The notes below the pieces were generated by a model. That model did not search any database, was not told where the DNA came from, and saw only the letters and a program-made list of their open reading frames with translations. Shown here in pieces: positions 26,030-34,458 of a DNA stretch of 64,000 nucleotides (positions are counted from its first letter, which is position 1; the number at the start of each line of letters is the position of its first letter). The position numbers and the translations under genes are program-made. This stretch comes from G965197555 sp965197555 (GTDB lineage: Bacteria; Chloroflexota; Dehalococcoidia; Lucifugimonadales; UBA3495), in contig OZ240213.1 in the NCBI GenBank assembly GCA_965197555.1, forward strand, positions 558,001 through 622,000, read 5' to 3'.

Positions 26030-26124
26030 CGGTAAAGCAGGAGCCAATACTTAACAGCGGTAGGAAGCCCCGAGGATTATCCTGGCCCGTAGAGTGAAGG
26101 ACCCGAGGGTGGAGAATCGTCTAT

Positions 26125-27069
26125 TCAGTTAAGAGCGGTCCTAAAGTTGGGCATCACTTCCCGGGCAAATAAGGCCAGGTCGGTGACCGAAGTGGGCTCC
26201 GGAAACAACAGGAAGAAGTAGCTGATCCCCTGGTTCACGTAGCCCATTATTTGCTCGGTGCACTGGTCGGGGCCTCCGTGAATTGCTCTGGCAAGAGACT
26301 CTTCGTAGGCCTCTGCAGTGACGTTGGATCGGGCGGCTTGTTCGGATACTAACTGGCGGTACTCCCGCTGGCTTTGGGCGATAACAACGCGGGTGTTGTG
26401 GGTCACCTCGATTTCTACGGGGTCCCTGCCAACTTCTCGGCAGTGGGCAGGCAGTATACGGAGCTTGGCGTGGTGCTCCTCAAGACTCATTTCGAAACCG
26501 ATGTTGCAAATATCAGCGAATCCGGCGGCTGCCCGCAGTAGGTGGGTTTCTCCGTGCCCGCCAATCAATATCGGCGGGTGGGGCTGCTGGATGGGCTTGG
26601 GGTCGTTGACGGCGTTCTCCAGGGTATAGAAGCTACCCTGGAAACTGACCCGGGGGTCTACCCATAGCCTCTTGATTACTTGTAACCCCTCTTCCAGCAT
26701 CGCCACTCTGGTGGCTGTGGAAGGGAAGGGGACCCCGGACGCCAAGTGGTCGTCCCTGCCGCCTCCGGCGCCGATGCCTAGCTCCAACCTACCGCCGCTA
26801 ATAACGTCTAGGGTGGCGCTCATCTTGGCCAACAGGGGAGCCGGGCGGTAGGCGTTGGCCAGCACTAGTGGGGTGAGGCGGATACTCTCGGTTACCGCAG
26901 CCAGGGCCGCAAGGGTAGTCCAGCACTCCAGAGCCGGAGCATTGAGGAGATCGTAAAGGGTGGCGGAATAGTAACCCAGCCGGTCAGCCGCGGTCCAGAC
27001 TTCCTTCAATGACTCGTATGTTTGGCCGCTCTGGTGTATCCGGACTGCGAACTTGGCTTCCGGCAACAT
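26125..27069 (-). CDS. LLM class flavin-dependent oxidoreductase
   Basis: 314 residues from the ATG at 27069 (a TTG at 27072 is the alternative). Luciferase-like TIM-barrel: LTPLVLANAYRPAPLLAKM, ATLDVISGGRLELGIGAGG, PKPIQQPHPPILIGGHGE, and a C-terminal CTEQIMGYVNQGISYFFLLFPEP. Such enzymes use FMN with a reductase, or F420. The GAGGGRDDH stretch and overall pattern favour a F420-type member. Convergent with the SnoaL gene, 95 bases apart. Confidence 0.88.
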   Translation of the reverse strand: MLPEAKFAVRIHQSGQTYESLKEVWTAADRLGYYSATLYDLLNAPALECWTTLAALAAVTESIRLTPLVLANAYRPAPLLAKMSATLDVISGGRLELGIGAGGGRDDHLASGVPFPSTATRVAMLEEGLQVIKRLWVDPRVSFQGSFYTLENAVNDPKPIQQPHPPILIGGHGETHLLRAAAGFADICNIGFEMSLEEHHAKLRILPAHCREVGRDPVEIEVTHNTRVVIAQSQREYRQLVSEQAARSNVTAEAYEESLARAIHGGPDQCTEQIMGYVNQGISYFFLLFPEPTSVTDLALFAREVMPNFRTALN

Positions 27070-27212
27070 CAATTACTTACCCGCTCACGTCCGCCGGCCA
27101 TCATTGGACCGGACCTTGGCTGGCAACGCCAGATTTGGGCTGAGGGGATTTGGCCCATACAAAGTATTCGATGGGTGCGCCAACTTAATCGACTGTCCTA
27201 AGCTAGCTCTCT

Positions 27213-27773
27213 TCACACCGGCAAAGGCTTCTCGGTGGTTTCTGGAGGAAGCTCCACACCGAAAGCATTGACGTTGAAGGCCAGCAGCGCGTAGTAGCCC
27301 ATGAGGTTGGTCAGCTCGGTGAGGCCACGGGCCCCGAACTGGGTGTGGGCGGCGTCAAAAACCGCCTGGCTAACTCTATGGGTCCTGAAGAATTCCCTGC
27401 CATAGTTGACTACCGCCGACTCTTCAGAGGATAGATTGGGCAGCGGTATGTTGTCTCGAAGGTTATCGACCACGTCGTCGCTGAGACCCGCACTGCGTCC
27501 CTGAGCGGCGTAGGCGTTCCAAATAAATTGGCAGTCCAACTCCCGTGCTGTCACCAGCATGGCCAGTTCCCGGATTTTTGCAGACAGAGTCGATGCATCG
27601 CCCCTCAGGTAGCCGCGGAGCTGCTCCCCCAACCTAAGGATCTCCGGTACGTTGGCCATCACCGACAAAGGACCATCGACAGGTGGGCTTCCTCGTTGTC
27701 GCACGATCTCATCGTAAATGGCCTGTTGGTCCGTTGGGACTGTGTCTCTAGTTACAGCAGGTATTCTAGCCAC
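27213..27773 (-). CDS. carboxymuconolactone decarboxylase family protein
   Basis: 186 residues from a GTG with GGAGG 9 bases upstream. Helical CMD fold: LSAKIRELAMLVTARELDCQFIW, NAYAAQGRSAGLSDDVVDNL, then FGARGLTELTNLMGYYALLAFNVNAFGVELP. The RELDCQFIWxxHxxxxxxxG pattern of the class has NAYAAQG in place of the His segment. This longer two-part CMD group is common in dehydratase/aromatic clusters. It lies between the LLM gene and the cupin on the same strand. Confidence 0.85.
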   Translation of the reverse strand: MARIPAVTRDTVPTDQQAIYDEIVRQRGSPPVDGPLSVMANVPEILRLGEQLRGYLRGDASTLSAKIRELAMLVTARELDCQFIWNAYAAQGRSAGLSDDVVDNLRDNIPLPNLSSEESAVVNYGREFFRTHRVSQAVFDAAHTQFGARGLTELTNLMGYYALLAFNVNAFGVELPPETTEKPLPV

Positions 27774-27860
27774 CTTTGGTGTCCTCCGTGTAGGTCTTCG
27801 GGTCCGTGACTGGCATCGACTGCGAGCTATTACCTAGTGCCAATATTCCGCCCGGGAGGG

Positions 27861-28220
27861 CTACTCCACCAAGGTGCGGGACACGTTGACTGTGGCGTAA
27901 GACCAAGCGATCTTGAACGGTTGGTCTCCGGTGTTGATCAGACGATGGTGGGTTCCCGGGGTTATGAAAGCAGCATCGTGGGGCTTTACCTGATGCTCCT
28001 CTCCGTTGATCACCAAGATGCCCTGGCCTTCGATCACTATCACCGACTCCTCTGCATTGTGGTAATGGGTGGTGTTGGAGCAACCGGGGGCGAACGCTGT
28101 TATACCGCTGGAAATCTGGGTAGCGCCGGTGTCCGCGCCAACCATCCCCGACACGGTTACGCCTGGCGCTCTTTCCGCGTGGTCTATGCTGTCGTGGAAA
28201 ATCACTCGAGGGGACGGCAT
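27861..28220 (-). CDS. cupin domain protein
   Basis: 119 residues from the ATG at 28220 with GGAG 7 bases upstream; longer starts would add 34 unrelated residues. Single cupin barrel with metal-binding motif 1 THYHNAEESVIVIEGQG (two His and a Glu) and motif 2 PGTHHRLINTGDQP. Likely a small metal-dependent dioxygenase, isomerase or sensor; the reaction cannot be read. Same strand as the CMD gene and probably co-transcribed with it. Confidence 0.88.
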   Translation of the reverse strand: MPSPRVIFHDSIDHAERAPGVTVSGMVGADTGATQISSGITAFAPGCSNTTHYHNAEESVIVIEGQGILVINGEEHQVKPHDAAFITPGTHHRLINTGDQPFKIAWSYATVNVSRTLVE

Positions 28221-28545
28221 AATTTTCTCCTTGCTCTTGTTCCGGATAATAGGGGGTCCTGGACGGATAATGTCGCGGTCACAGCTCTTGAACCAATTGC
28301 CCCTCATCCACCAGAACTCCACGGGCCATTGGAGGCTTCAGGGCTGCGTCCTGGGAAGAAGCGGATGATACCAAGATTCGGGCCCCTAGCCAAGCGCTTG
28401 GTCCACGGCATCGGGCTGCCATACTGCCACGCTCGACCATTGCTGCACCTAGATCCGGGCGGGCCACGCCGTTGCCGACGTTAGCCACTGGTTGTAGGAT
28501 GCAGAAACCAAGCGACCTGGGCAGGACTGATCTCTGGGAGGGGAC

Positions 28546-28863
28546 ATGTACGTGATAATCGCGCCCATTCAGATCAAGCAAGGATACAAGACTGAGTTCA
28601 TTGAGGCTATGCTGGAGGACGCTCGAGGCTCAGTGGACAACGAACCGGGGTGCCTGAGGTTCGACGTCATCCAGGATGCGGGCGATCCGAATAGGATCTG
28701 GCTATACGAAGTGTACCAGGATGAAGCAGCGTTCGAGGCCCACCTGCAGTCTCCGCATCTCATCAAATGGCGTGACACTGTCAAAGACTGGCGGGAAGAG
28801 GGCTTACAAGGCGCAGCCCGGGGTAGCCACAATATCTGGCCTCCGGACGGTGAATGGAGGTAA
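28546..28863 (+). CDS. antibiotic biosynthesis monooxygenase (ABM/YgiN-like) domain protein
   Basis: 105 residues, ferredoxin-like alpha-beta fold: IIAPIQIKQGYKTEFIEAM, SVDNEPGCLRFDVIQDAGDP, IWLYEVYQDEAAFEAHLQSPHL. This is the pattern of quinol monooxygenases and related cofactor-free oxygenases, also of haem-degrading and stress proteins. GGAGGGGAC precedes the ATG. It may serve the adjacent catabolic genes. Confidence 0.9.
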   Translation: MYVIIAPIQIKQGYKTEFIEAMLEDARGSVDNEPGCLRFDVIQDAGDPNRIWLYEVYQDEAAFEAHLQSPHLIKWRDTVKDWREEGLQGAARGSHNIWPPDGEWR

Positions 28864-29005
28864 CCGTGGGGAGCTTGACCGGACTTGACCCAGATAGGAA
28901 GCGACCCTAGAATCCCCTTATAAAGGCCAGCAACGAGGGCTTTGCACCGCCAGGGGAAGGACGTCTCCCCGTACGGAAGATTTTGCAGATTCAGGGGTAG
29001 GCATC

Positions 29006-30115
29006 ATGAGTGAATACAGGATCATATCCTCGGACTCCCACGTCATTGAACCGGAGGACCTGTGGGAAGAAAGAATCGACAAGCGATTTCGGGACCGGGC
29101 ACCCCGCTTGCACCACCAAGAGGACGCCGACCAGTGGATCTGCGATGGGATGAGTTTCGGCGCCATTGGGATCAACCAGCAGGCCGGAGTCCGTTTTGAA
29201 GACCCGGAACAGCTCAGCATAGCTGGCAGTATGGACACCGTGCCGTTGGGCGGGCTCGATCCCACCGAACACGTGAAGGACATGGAATTGGACGGAGTGG
29301 ACGCCGGGGTGCTATATCCCTCCCAGGGGCTCACTCTGTTTCGTGTCCCCGCCAGCGACATCGTGTCGGCAGCTTTCCGGGCATATAACGATTACTTGGC
29401 GGAGTTCTGTAGCCCATATCCTAGTCGACTCAAGGGCATCGCCATGGTGAACGTGGATGACGTGGAGGAAGGTGTTGCTGAGCTGAATCGCGCGGCCAAG
29501 CTCGGTCTGGTTGGCGCAATGATTTCCGTAGACCCCGTCCTTCCTTACAGTCATTCGGCTTACGATAGGTTTTGGGCCGCCGCCCAAGACCTGCATATGC
29601 CATTGAGCCTCCACACCGGGACTATGCGCTGGAAGCCAGGCATGAATACCACCTCTTTAGAAGTACAGAGCACCTTCGAGTTCGCCAACCGCGAGTACAA
29701 CCCAAGGCAGTGTGTCAACGACATGATTTTCGCCGGGGTGTTCGAGCGCTATCCCAAGCTGAAGGTAGGAGTGGTCGAGTTCGAGATCGCTTGGGCCCCA
29801 TATTTCATGAACCGGATGGACGAGTTCTACCAGCAGCGGGCGGTGGGCGTTCACGGCATCCGCTTCAAGAACGACATTCTGCCCAGTGACTTCTTCCGCA
29901 ACAATGTCTTCATTGGATTCCAGGAAGATGACTTGGGCATCCAACTTCGTCATCACATCGGAGTGGACAATTTGCTGTGGGGCTCCGACTATCCCCATGC
30001 CGAGTCCACATTCCCTAGGTCCAGGGAGATCCTGGAGCAGATTTTGGATGGTGTGCCGGAGGAAGAGCAGGCGAAGATAGCCGGGGCCAATACCGCCAAG
30101 CTGTACGGCTTATAG
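29006..30115 (+). CDS. amidohydrolase family 2 (ACMSD-like) protein
   Basis: 369 residues, TIM-barrel metal-dependent hydrolase/decarboxylase. The start IISSDSHVIEPEDLWEERI carries the first metal motif (D-x-H). PLSLHTGTMRW supplies a further His, and NLLWGSDYPHAEST near the C-terminus supplies the conserved catalytic Asp. These enzymes decarboxylate or hydrolyse aromatic-ring intermediates. The gene ends at a strong intrinsic terminator. Confidence 0.9.
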   Translation: MSEYRIISSDSHVIEPEDLWEERIDKRFRDRAPRLHHQEDADQWICDGMSFGAIGINQQAGVRFEDPEQLSIAGSMDTVPLGGLDPTEHVKDMELDGVDAGVLYPSQGLTLFRVPASDIVSAAFRAYNDYLAEFCSPYPSRLKGIAMVNVDDVEEGVAELNRAAKLGLVGAMISVDPVLPYSHSAYDRFWAAAQDLHMPLSLHTGTMRWKPGMNTTSLEVQSTFEFANREYNPRQCVNDMIFAGVFERYPKLKVGVVEFEIAWAPYFMNRMDEFYQQRAVGVHGIRFKNDILPSDFFRNNVFIGFQEDDLGIQLRHHIGVDNLLWGSDYPHAESTFPRSREILEQILDGVPEEEQAKIAGANTAKLYGL

Positions 30116-30144
30116 CCGATGCGGACTGCAAATTGCAGAAAAAG

Positions 30145-30183
30145 AAATCGGGGGCTCGCTGTCAGCGAGCCCCCGATTTTATG
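30145..30183. terminator. bidirectional intrinsic terminator
   Basis: Perfect 16-base stem, AAATCGGGGGCTCGCT (30145-30160) and AGCGAGCCCCCGATTT (30164-30179), with a 3-base loop. T-rich tails lie on both strands (TTTTAT forward; TTTCTTTTTC on the reverse). It sits between the convergent amidohydrolase and VOC genes and can end both. Confidence 0.9.
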
Positions 30184-30202
30184 TGGCTGATAAGGGAGTA
30201 AG

Positions 30203-30694
30203 CTAACCGACCTCGGCCAACTCCTTGTCCCAGGGCCCGGGGAACCGGCCGCGCTCGGTGAACCCCCCGCTCATGAATTGGTTTTCCTCCCGGCCCCACT
30301 CGCTCCTGGGCAACTCGTAGGAAACTTCGATGCCGTTGCCGTCAGGGTCCTGAAGGTAAATCCCTAGAGACAGACCGTGGTCGGACACACGGTCTATGGC
30401 CACACCCTTCTCTTTCATCCGGAGGTAAAGCTCTTTCAAGTCCTCAAGGCTGTTCATATACCAGGCCATGTGGTTGAGACCCACTTGCCCCTGCTGCGGC
30501 CCCATAGCGTCATCCCCCACTTCCATCAAAGCGATTTCGTGGGAGATCTCTTTGTCGGCCGACATGAAGGCGGCTCTTCCGGGCATGAAGTCGTAGGTAT
30601 GCAGTCCCAGCACATCCTCATACCACTGGCGGGAGCGTTCCGCGTTTCGGACGTATATGTTTACATGACCCAGAGATTTCGGTGTGTAACCCAT
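30203..30694 (-). CDS. VOC family protein (glyoxalase/extradiol dioxygenase-like)
   Basis: 163 residues, two beta-alpha-beta-beta-beta modules: LGHVNIYVRNAERSRQWYEDVLGL, VGLNHMAWYMNSLEDLKEL, and LQDPDGNGIEVSYELP. His in module 1, His in NHMAW and Glu in GIEVSYE match the metal ligands of catechol 2,3-dioxygenase-type proteins. The tail (FTERGRFPGPW) is longer than in glyoxalase I. AGGAGA precedes the ATG. Possibly a ring-cleavage or epimerase enzyme; substrate unknown. Confidence 0.87.
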   Translation of the reverse strand: MGYTPKSLGHVNIYVRNAERSRQWYEDVLGLHTYDFMPGRAAFMSADKEISHEIALMEVGDDAMGPQQGQVGLNHMAWYMNSLEDLKELYLRMKEKGVAIDRVSDHGLSLGIYLQDPDGNGIEVSYELPRSEWGREENQFMSGGFTERGRFPGPWDKELAEVG

Positions 30695-30883
30695 TTTCGC
30701 TCTCCTATAGTCCTATATCTCGACCTTTTTTCTCTTGAAGAAAGTATATCATTCAACGGCTGGGCAGACTATGCTGCCTGCTGCAGGGGAGTGTTGGGTT
30801 AGTATCTCCCAGGCGGGAGCCGCCCCTTGAGCAACGCCGGTGGTAACGGTTATGCGCGTCCAAATCCCTCGCGCCGCCGCCGG

Positions 30884-30912
30884 TTCACCCTACCCTACCC
30901 GCATGTTACAAT
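30884..30912 (+). promoter_or_regulatory. tRNA-Lys promoter
   Basis: TTCACC (30884-30889), a 17-base spacer and TACAAT (30907-30912), 15 bases before the mature tRNA 5' end. Confidence 0.5.
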
Positions 30913-30927
30913 ACCACGCCTAGAATC

Positions 30928-31004
30928 GGGCCGTTAGCTCAGTTTGGCAGAGCACCGGACTTTTAATCCGGGTGTCGTGGGTTCGAGTCCCACACGGCCT
31001 ACCA
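30928..31004 (+). tRNA. tRNA-Lys(TTT)
   Basis: All arms fold. The acceptor stem is GGGCCGT/ACGGCCT, with a G-U first pair. The D-stem is GCTC/GAGC. The anticodon stem CCGGA/TCCGG encloses the loop CTTTTAA, giving anticodon TTT at 30962-30964. The T-arm is GTGGG/CCCAC around TTCGAGT. The CCA end is encoded (31002-31004). A leucine-rich-repeat remnant begins about 10 bases downstream. Confidence 0.95.
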
Positions 31005-31013
31005 TACTGTACC

Positions 31014-31205
31014 AACCGGTTGAGCGGAGAGATACTGCCTGACATGGGTAGCCTCCATAACCTGACTGTGTTGGACGTCGGCATTAATGATTTGAGCGGG
31101 CGGATACCTCCGGAACTGGGCAGTCTCTCCAGTCAGCGCCAGCTTAGCATACGCCTATGGACAGAGAACGCTCCGTGTTTAACCGGTGACGAGGTACCGA
31201 TGTGA
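31014..31205 (+). pseudogene. leucine-rich-repeat protein fragment
   Basis: The open frame runs out of the tRNA and contains NRLSGEILPDMGSLHNLTVL, then DVGINDLSGRIPPELGSL. This is just over two copies of the extracellular 24-residue LRR (LxxLxxLDLxxNxLSGxIPPELGxL). There is no start codon, signal peptide or cap, and the frame ends in unrelated sequence at 31205. It is a fragment of a larger surface LRR gene left beside the tRNA. Confidence 0.7.
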
Positions 31206-31424
31206 AGAACATAACCCTGAGTGCAGACGAGAACTTGATTGATGCGGCCCGGAGGCGAGCCAGCGGAGCGAACGACCTTGAACGCGCAATTCCGGATGTG
31301 GCTGTCGGACTATGTCGGGCGAGAACACCAGGCCGAGGTCGCTTTAGCGGTTATACACGCCCTACGGGAAACGATCTCTACAGGTGGACGCAAGTTTACA
31401 CGGGATGAGATGAATGAGCGCTGA
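31202..31424 (+). pseudogene. frameshifted antitoxin of a VapBC-like pair
   Basis: From a GTG at 31202 the frame reads MKNITLSADENLIDAARRRA, the ribbon-helix-helix start of a VapB-type antitoxin. The remainder, ERTTLNAQFRMWLSDYVGRE and then GGRKFTRDEMNER, is in the next frame. Dropping one base (the A at 31262) joins them as RRRAAERTTLNAQF. A single-base insertion has therefore broken the gene, unless it is a sequencing error. Confidence 0.7.
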
Positions 31425-31491
31425 AGACTTGCAGCACGGCCAGCAGATACAGCGGCTGACCACACAGAGCCCATTTGTGGACGCGATCTAA
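31414..31491 (+). pseudogene. C-terminal remnant of a PIN-domain toxin
   Basis: A 25-codon frame, overlapping the antitoxin end as in VapBC operons, reads MSAEDLQHGQQIQRL then TTQSPFVDAI and a stop. The SEDLQHGQ-xxx-L-xxx-NPF pattern is the last conserved strand-helix of VapC PIN toxins. The N-terminal catalytic acids are missing, so the toxin was deleted down to its tail. Confidence 0.55.
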
Positions 31492-31768
31492 GTAGGATGC
31501 TTAGTTCTGAGATTGCTTGGAACCAAAGTCCTGAACTTCATCGGACGGGGGTCCTTAGCTTCCCTTAGAGTGTCATCTCCATTCTAAGAGGTAAACCAGC
31601 GCCCGTCGTGCTAGCTCCGCTGGAAACCAACGGCGCCCCGGCCTAATTGCAGCCTTCCCTATTTGGCAGATATCTTCTAATCGCGAGTGGTACACATGCA
31701 CCGGAATTCTTGGGCCCGGACCCAAGGTTTCCCAAAATCGAGGCTGTCTTGGCATCGAAGTCACGTCC

Positions 31769-32923
31769 ATGAATAACGAACTTCGCTCATTCATCAAGGA
31801 GTCCCTGGAACGGGGACAGGCCAAGGACGCCATCCGGGAGGTCCTGATGCGGTCCGGGTGGCAGGATGGTGAGGTGAGAAACGGGCTTTCGGCCTTCGCC
31901 GATGTCGACTTCCCCGTCGCGGTACCCAGACCAACTCCGTACCTTCACGCGCGTGAAACCTTTTTCTACCTGGTGTCATTTATAGCCCTGTACGTCTCGG
32001 CCATCAGCTTCGCCACCTTGGTCTTCGGCCTCATCGACCATGCATTCCCAAACGTTCTCGATTTTCGTGACAGGTATCCATCAGGGGGACAAGCAATTGC
32101 TATGGCCTCAGTGGTCGTAGCCTTCCCCCTCTACTTGTTGTTGATGAAACGCTTAGCTTCCGAAGTAGCTGCCGAGCCGGAGAAGCGGCAGTCACTGGTA
32201 CGGCGATGGCTGACCTACCTGACACTGGTGATAGCCGCTGGAATCATTCTCGGGGACGTGATAGCGCTAATCGCCAACTTGCTGATGGGCGACCCGACCC
32301 TCCCGTTCTTCTTGAAGGGGGCCGCAATACTTGCTATTACCACCTGCGTTTTTGGGTATTACCTGTGGGACATGCGGCAAACTGAGACGACGGTTGCCAG
32401 CGTTAACGCTTCACGTACGCTGCGAGGGCTCTTGGGCACCGTAGTCGTAGTGGTTGTCGCCTGCCTGGGATATGCAATCTTCCTTTTGGGCACTCCTGGT
32501 GAGCAACGGGATTTGAGGCTTGACTCACAACGAATATCCAATCTGAGAAACATTGCCCGCAATATCGATACCTATTGGGAACTCAACCAGCAAATGCCCG
32601 AGCGTTTGGAAGACATGTCGGGTCCCAGGTATTCTATTCGCTCCATACACGATCCAGAGTCCATGCAGCCCTATGAATATAGGGTTATTGGTGACTCCAA
32701 GTACGAGCTATGCGCCGTATTCTCCACCGATTCGGCCCAACTCAGGGACGTTGATCGCAGTTTCTCGGCCAAGGCATGGGACCACGGCGTAGGCTTGACC
32801 TGCTTCCCATTGGAAGCGCAAGCTCCACCGGCCCAGCCTAAAGCACCTGCACCGGTAACTCCGACTCCCTCACCGGCTCCTTCCTCCAACCGCACAACAA
32901 CACATCCTGTAGGCGTTGGCTGA
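31769..32923 (+). CDS. DUF5671-type membrane protein
   Basis: 384 residues. The first 45 form a helical SHOCT-like/UBA-like start (LRSFIKESLERGQAKDAIREVLMRSGW). They are followed by four membrane helices (about 62-90, 108-128, 150-178, 185-208) matching DUF5671 (YLVSFIALYVSAISFATLVFGLID). A further helix (about 222-242) precedes an extracytoplasmic region with DSQRISNLRNIARNIDTYWE, resembling the pilin-like end of such proteins, and a Pro-rich tail. Function unknown. Confidence 0.8.
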   Translation: MNNELRSFIKESLERGQAKDAIREVLMRSGWQDGEVRNGLSAFADVDFPVAVPRPTPYLHARETFFYLVSFIALYVSAISFATLVFGLIDHAFPNVLDFRDRYPSGGQAIAMASVVVAFPLYLLLMKRLASEVAAEPEKRQSLVRRWLTYLTLVIAAGIILGDVIALIANLLMGDPTLPFFLKGAAILAITTCVFGYYLWDMRQTETTVASVNASRTLRGLLGTVVVVVVACLGYAIFLLGTPGEQRDLRLDSQRISNLRNIARNIDTYWELNQQMPERLEDMSGPRYSIRSIHDPESMQPYEYRVIGDSKYELCAVFSTDSAQLRDVDRSFSAKAWDHGVGLTCFPLEAQAPPAQPKAPAPVTPTPSPAPSSNRTTTHPVGVG

Positions 32924-33110
32924 TGGGAAGAAGCCTGGTTAGGCGATCATGCGCGAAGTTGAGGCCTCTATTGAAGGACCGGTCAAGAGGGATGCTGGAT
33001 CCTTCTACAGCAAAGACGAGCCAAATCCTCACCTACGGACCACTTTCAGCAAAGTGGGGGTGGCGCTACGGCACGCTAACTAGCGGGGCCTAGGCGTGTT
33101 GGTAAAAACT

Positions 33111-34097
33111 CTAAGCTGGGGTCTTGTTGGTTTTGAGCACTGGGTGACACCAATGGGGATAATCGGGGTGACCGCCGCGTACGACTTGGTGAAAGAGTTG
33201 CTGGAGTTGTGAGGTTACTGGACCCGCCTTTTCGTCCCCCACCTGGTACCGGTCTACACTTCCCACCGCTTGTATCTCCACGGCGGTGCCGCAGATAAAT
33301 ACTTCGTCAGCAATGTAAAGCTCCGTCCGCTCAACCTCTCTCTCCACGACCTTCACGTTCAGCTCCTGCTTCATGAGCTGTTTTACTGCTTCACGAGTGA
33401 TGCTCTCTAGAATTCCTGAGCTTACTGTGGGAGTGATGGCCACGCCGTCCCGGACCAGAAATATGCAGGCGTAGCTCGCTTCGCTCACTTTGCCTGCCTG
33501 ATTGAGAATTATGCCGTAGTCGTAGCCGTTGATGCTGGACTCGGTGGAGACGTACCGGCTGTTTTGGTAATTGGTAATAGCCTTGGCTCTAGGAGGCATG
33601 ACGTTGTCTGAGATGCGGGTCCAACTGCTGATGTTGCAATGCACTACTCTAGGTGAGGTCAGGTTGGAAGGGGCCTGGCGGGCGGTTATGACTAGCTCTC
33701 CTGGTTGCTCTGGCGTTGCCAGGTAGCCCGGAATCCCTCCCGCAAAATACGCCAGCGGCTGGATATAGGCATCGGCCCGGTATTCATTGGCCCGTAGTAG
33801 CGCGCCTATAGCTTCGGATAGCTCTTGGTGAGTATATGGTGACGTCATTCTCATGATTTTCATAGACTGGAACAGCCGCTTCAGGTGAGCCTCCAATTTG
33901 AAGACATATAACTCCTGTTGCTCCGAGTCCCAATAGGCCCGGATTCCTTCGAAGACGGACGAAATAGCGGTCCAGCCCAACATGGAAATGTGGACCATGG
34001 CCTTGTCCCACTCCACCAGCTCCCCGGCATGCCAGAGATATTTGGGTGATTCGGATCCCGCTGCGGTTGTTTTCTGGGCTTGCTTCTGCTCAGTCAT
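33111..34097 (-). CDS. ilvE: branched-chain amino acid aminotransferase
   Basis: 328 residues, fold-type IV PLP enzyme for the last step of Val/Leu/Ile synthesis. ISMLGWTAISSVFEGIRAYW, the Lys in PPRAKAITNYQNSR (PLP Schiff base) and GKVSEASYACIFLVRDG are visible. The last normally reads SEGxGxNIF; here Gly, Gly and Asn are Ala, Tyr and Cys, a departure near the cofactor phosphate. The catalytic Glu is kept. The C-terminus ends in a polar tail. No ilv neighbours. Confidence 0.88.
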   Translation of the reverse strand: MTEQKQAQKTTAAGSESPKYLWHAGELVEWDKAMVHISMLGWTAISSVFEGIRAYWDSEQQELYVFKLEAHLKRLFQSMKIMRMTSPYTHQELSEAIGALLRANEYRADAYIQPLAYFAGGIPGYLATPEQPGELVITARQAPSNLTSPRVVHCNISSWTRISDNVMPPRAKAITNYQNSRYVSTESSINGYDYGIILNQAGKVSEASYACIFLVRDGVAITPTVSSGILESITREAVKQLMKQELNVKVVEREVERTELYIADEVFICGTAVEIQAVGSVDRYQVGDEKAGPVTSQLQQLFHQVVRGGHPDYPHWCHPVLKTNKTPA

Positions 34098-34458
34098 TGG
34101 ATGTTAGGTCCTCACGCCGTGCTTATTATGGTCCCGCAGATCCGGGTCTCCAGTCCCTAGGCAAAGAACACTCCATTACAGAATATCCGGTTAATGGGCC
34201 TGTAAGCATCGCTCCGGCCAACAGAAATAGTATACTCCGCAGCGTTTCGGACAACTAAGGCTTGGAGTAGAGCGTTCTTCGTTAACGCTATCGCCGGTCA
34301 GAAGGAGGGAAAACTACCAAGACTAATTGGGATCGTAGACGGAGATTCGCCCGGCTGGCCATACCTTGGACGCCAGCGGCATCCGGGTCAAAAACCTTCG
34401 CGTGGTTTTATCAGCCCAGGGCAAGCACCACAAGCCATGCCCACTTTCGGTGGCGTCC
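34098..34458. other. 361-base intergenic gap
   Basis: Between ilvE and the second LLM gene, both on the minus strand. I see no coding remnant, RNA or clear terminator. A TATACT on the minus strand (near 34230) may be part of the ilvE promoter, but no matching -35 is convincing. Confidence 0.4.

Noticed and set aside
27837..28484. 215-codon plus-strand frame opposite the cupin gene
   Set aside because: Antisense shadow of the cupin, which has clear motifs and a ribosome-binding site.
31573..31833. 86-codon minus-strand frame upstream of the DUF5671 gene
   Set aside because: No start context or recognised family, and it overlaps the DUF5671 start.
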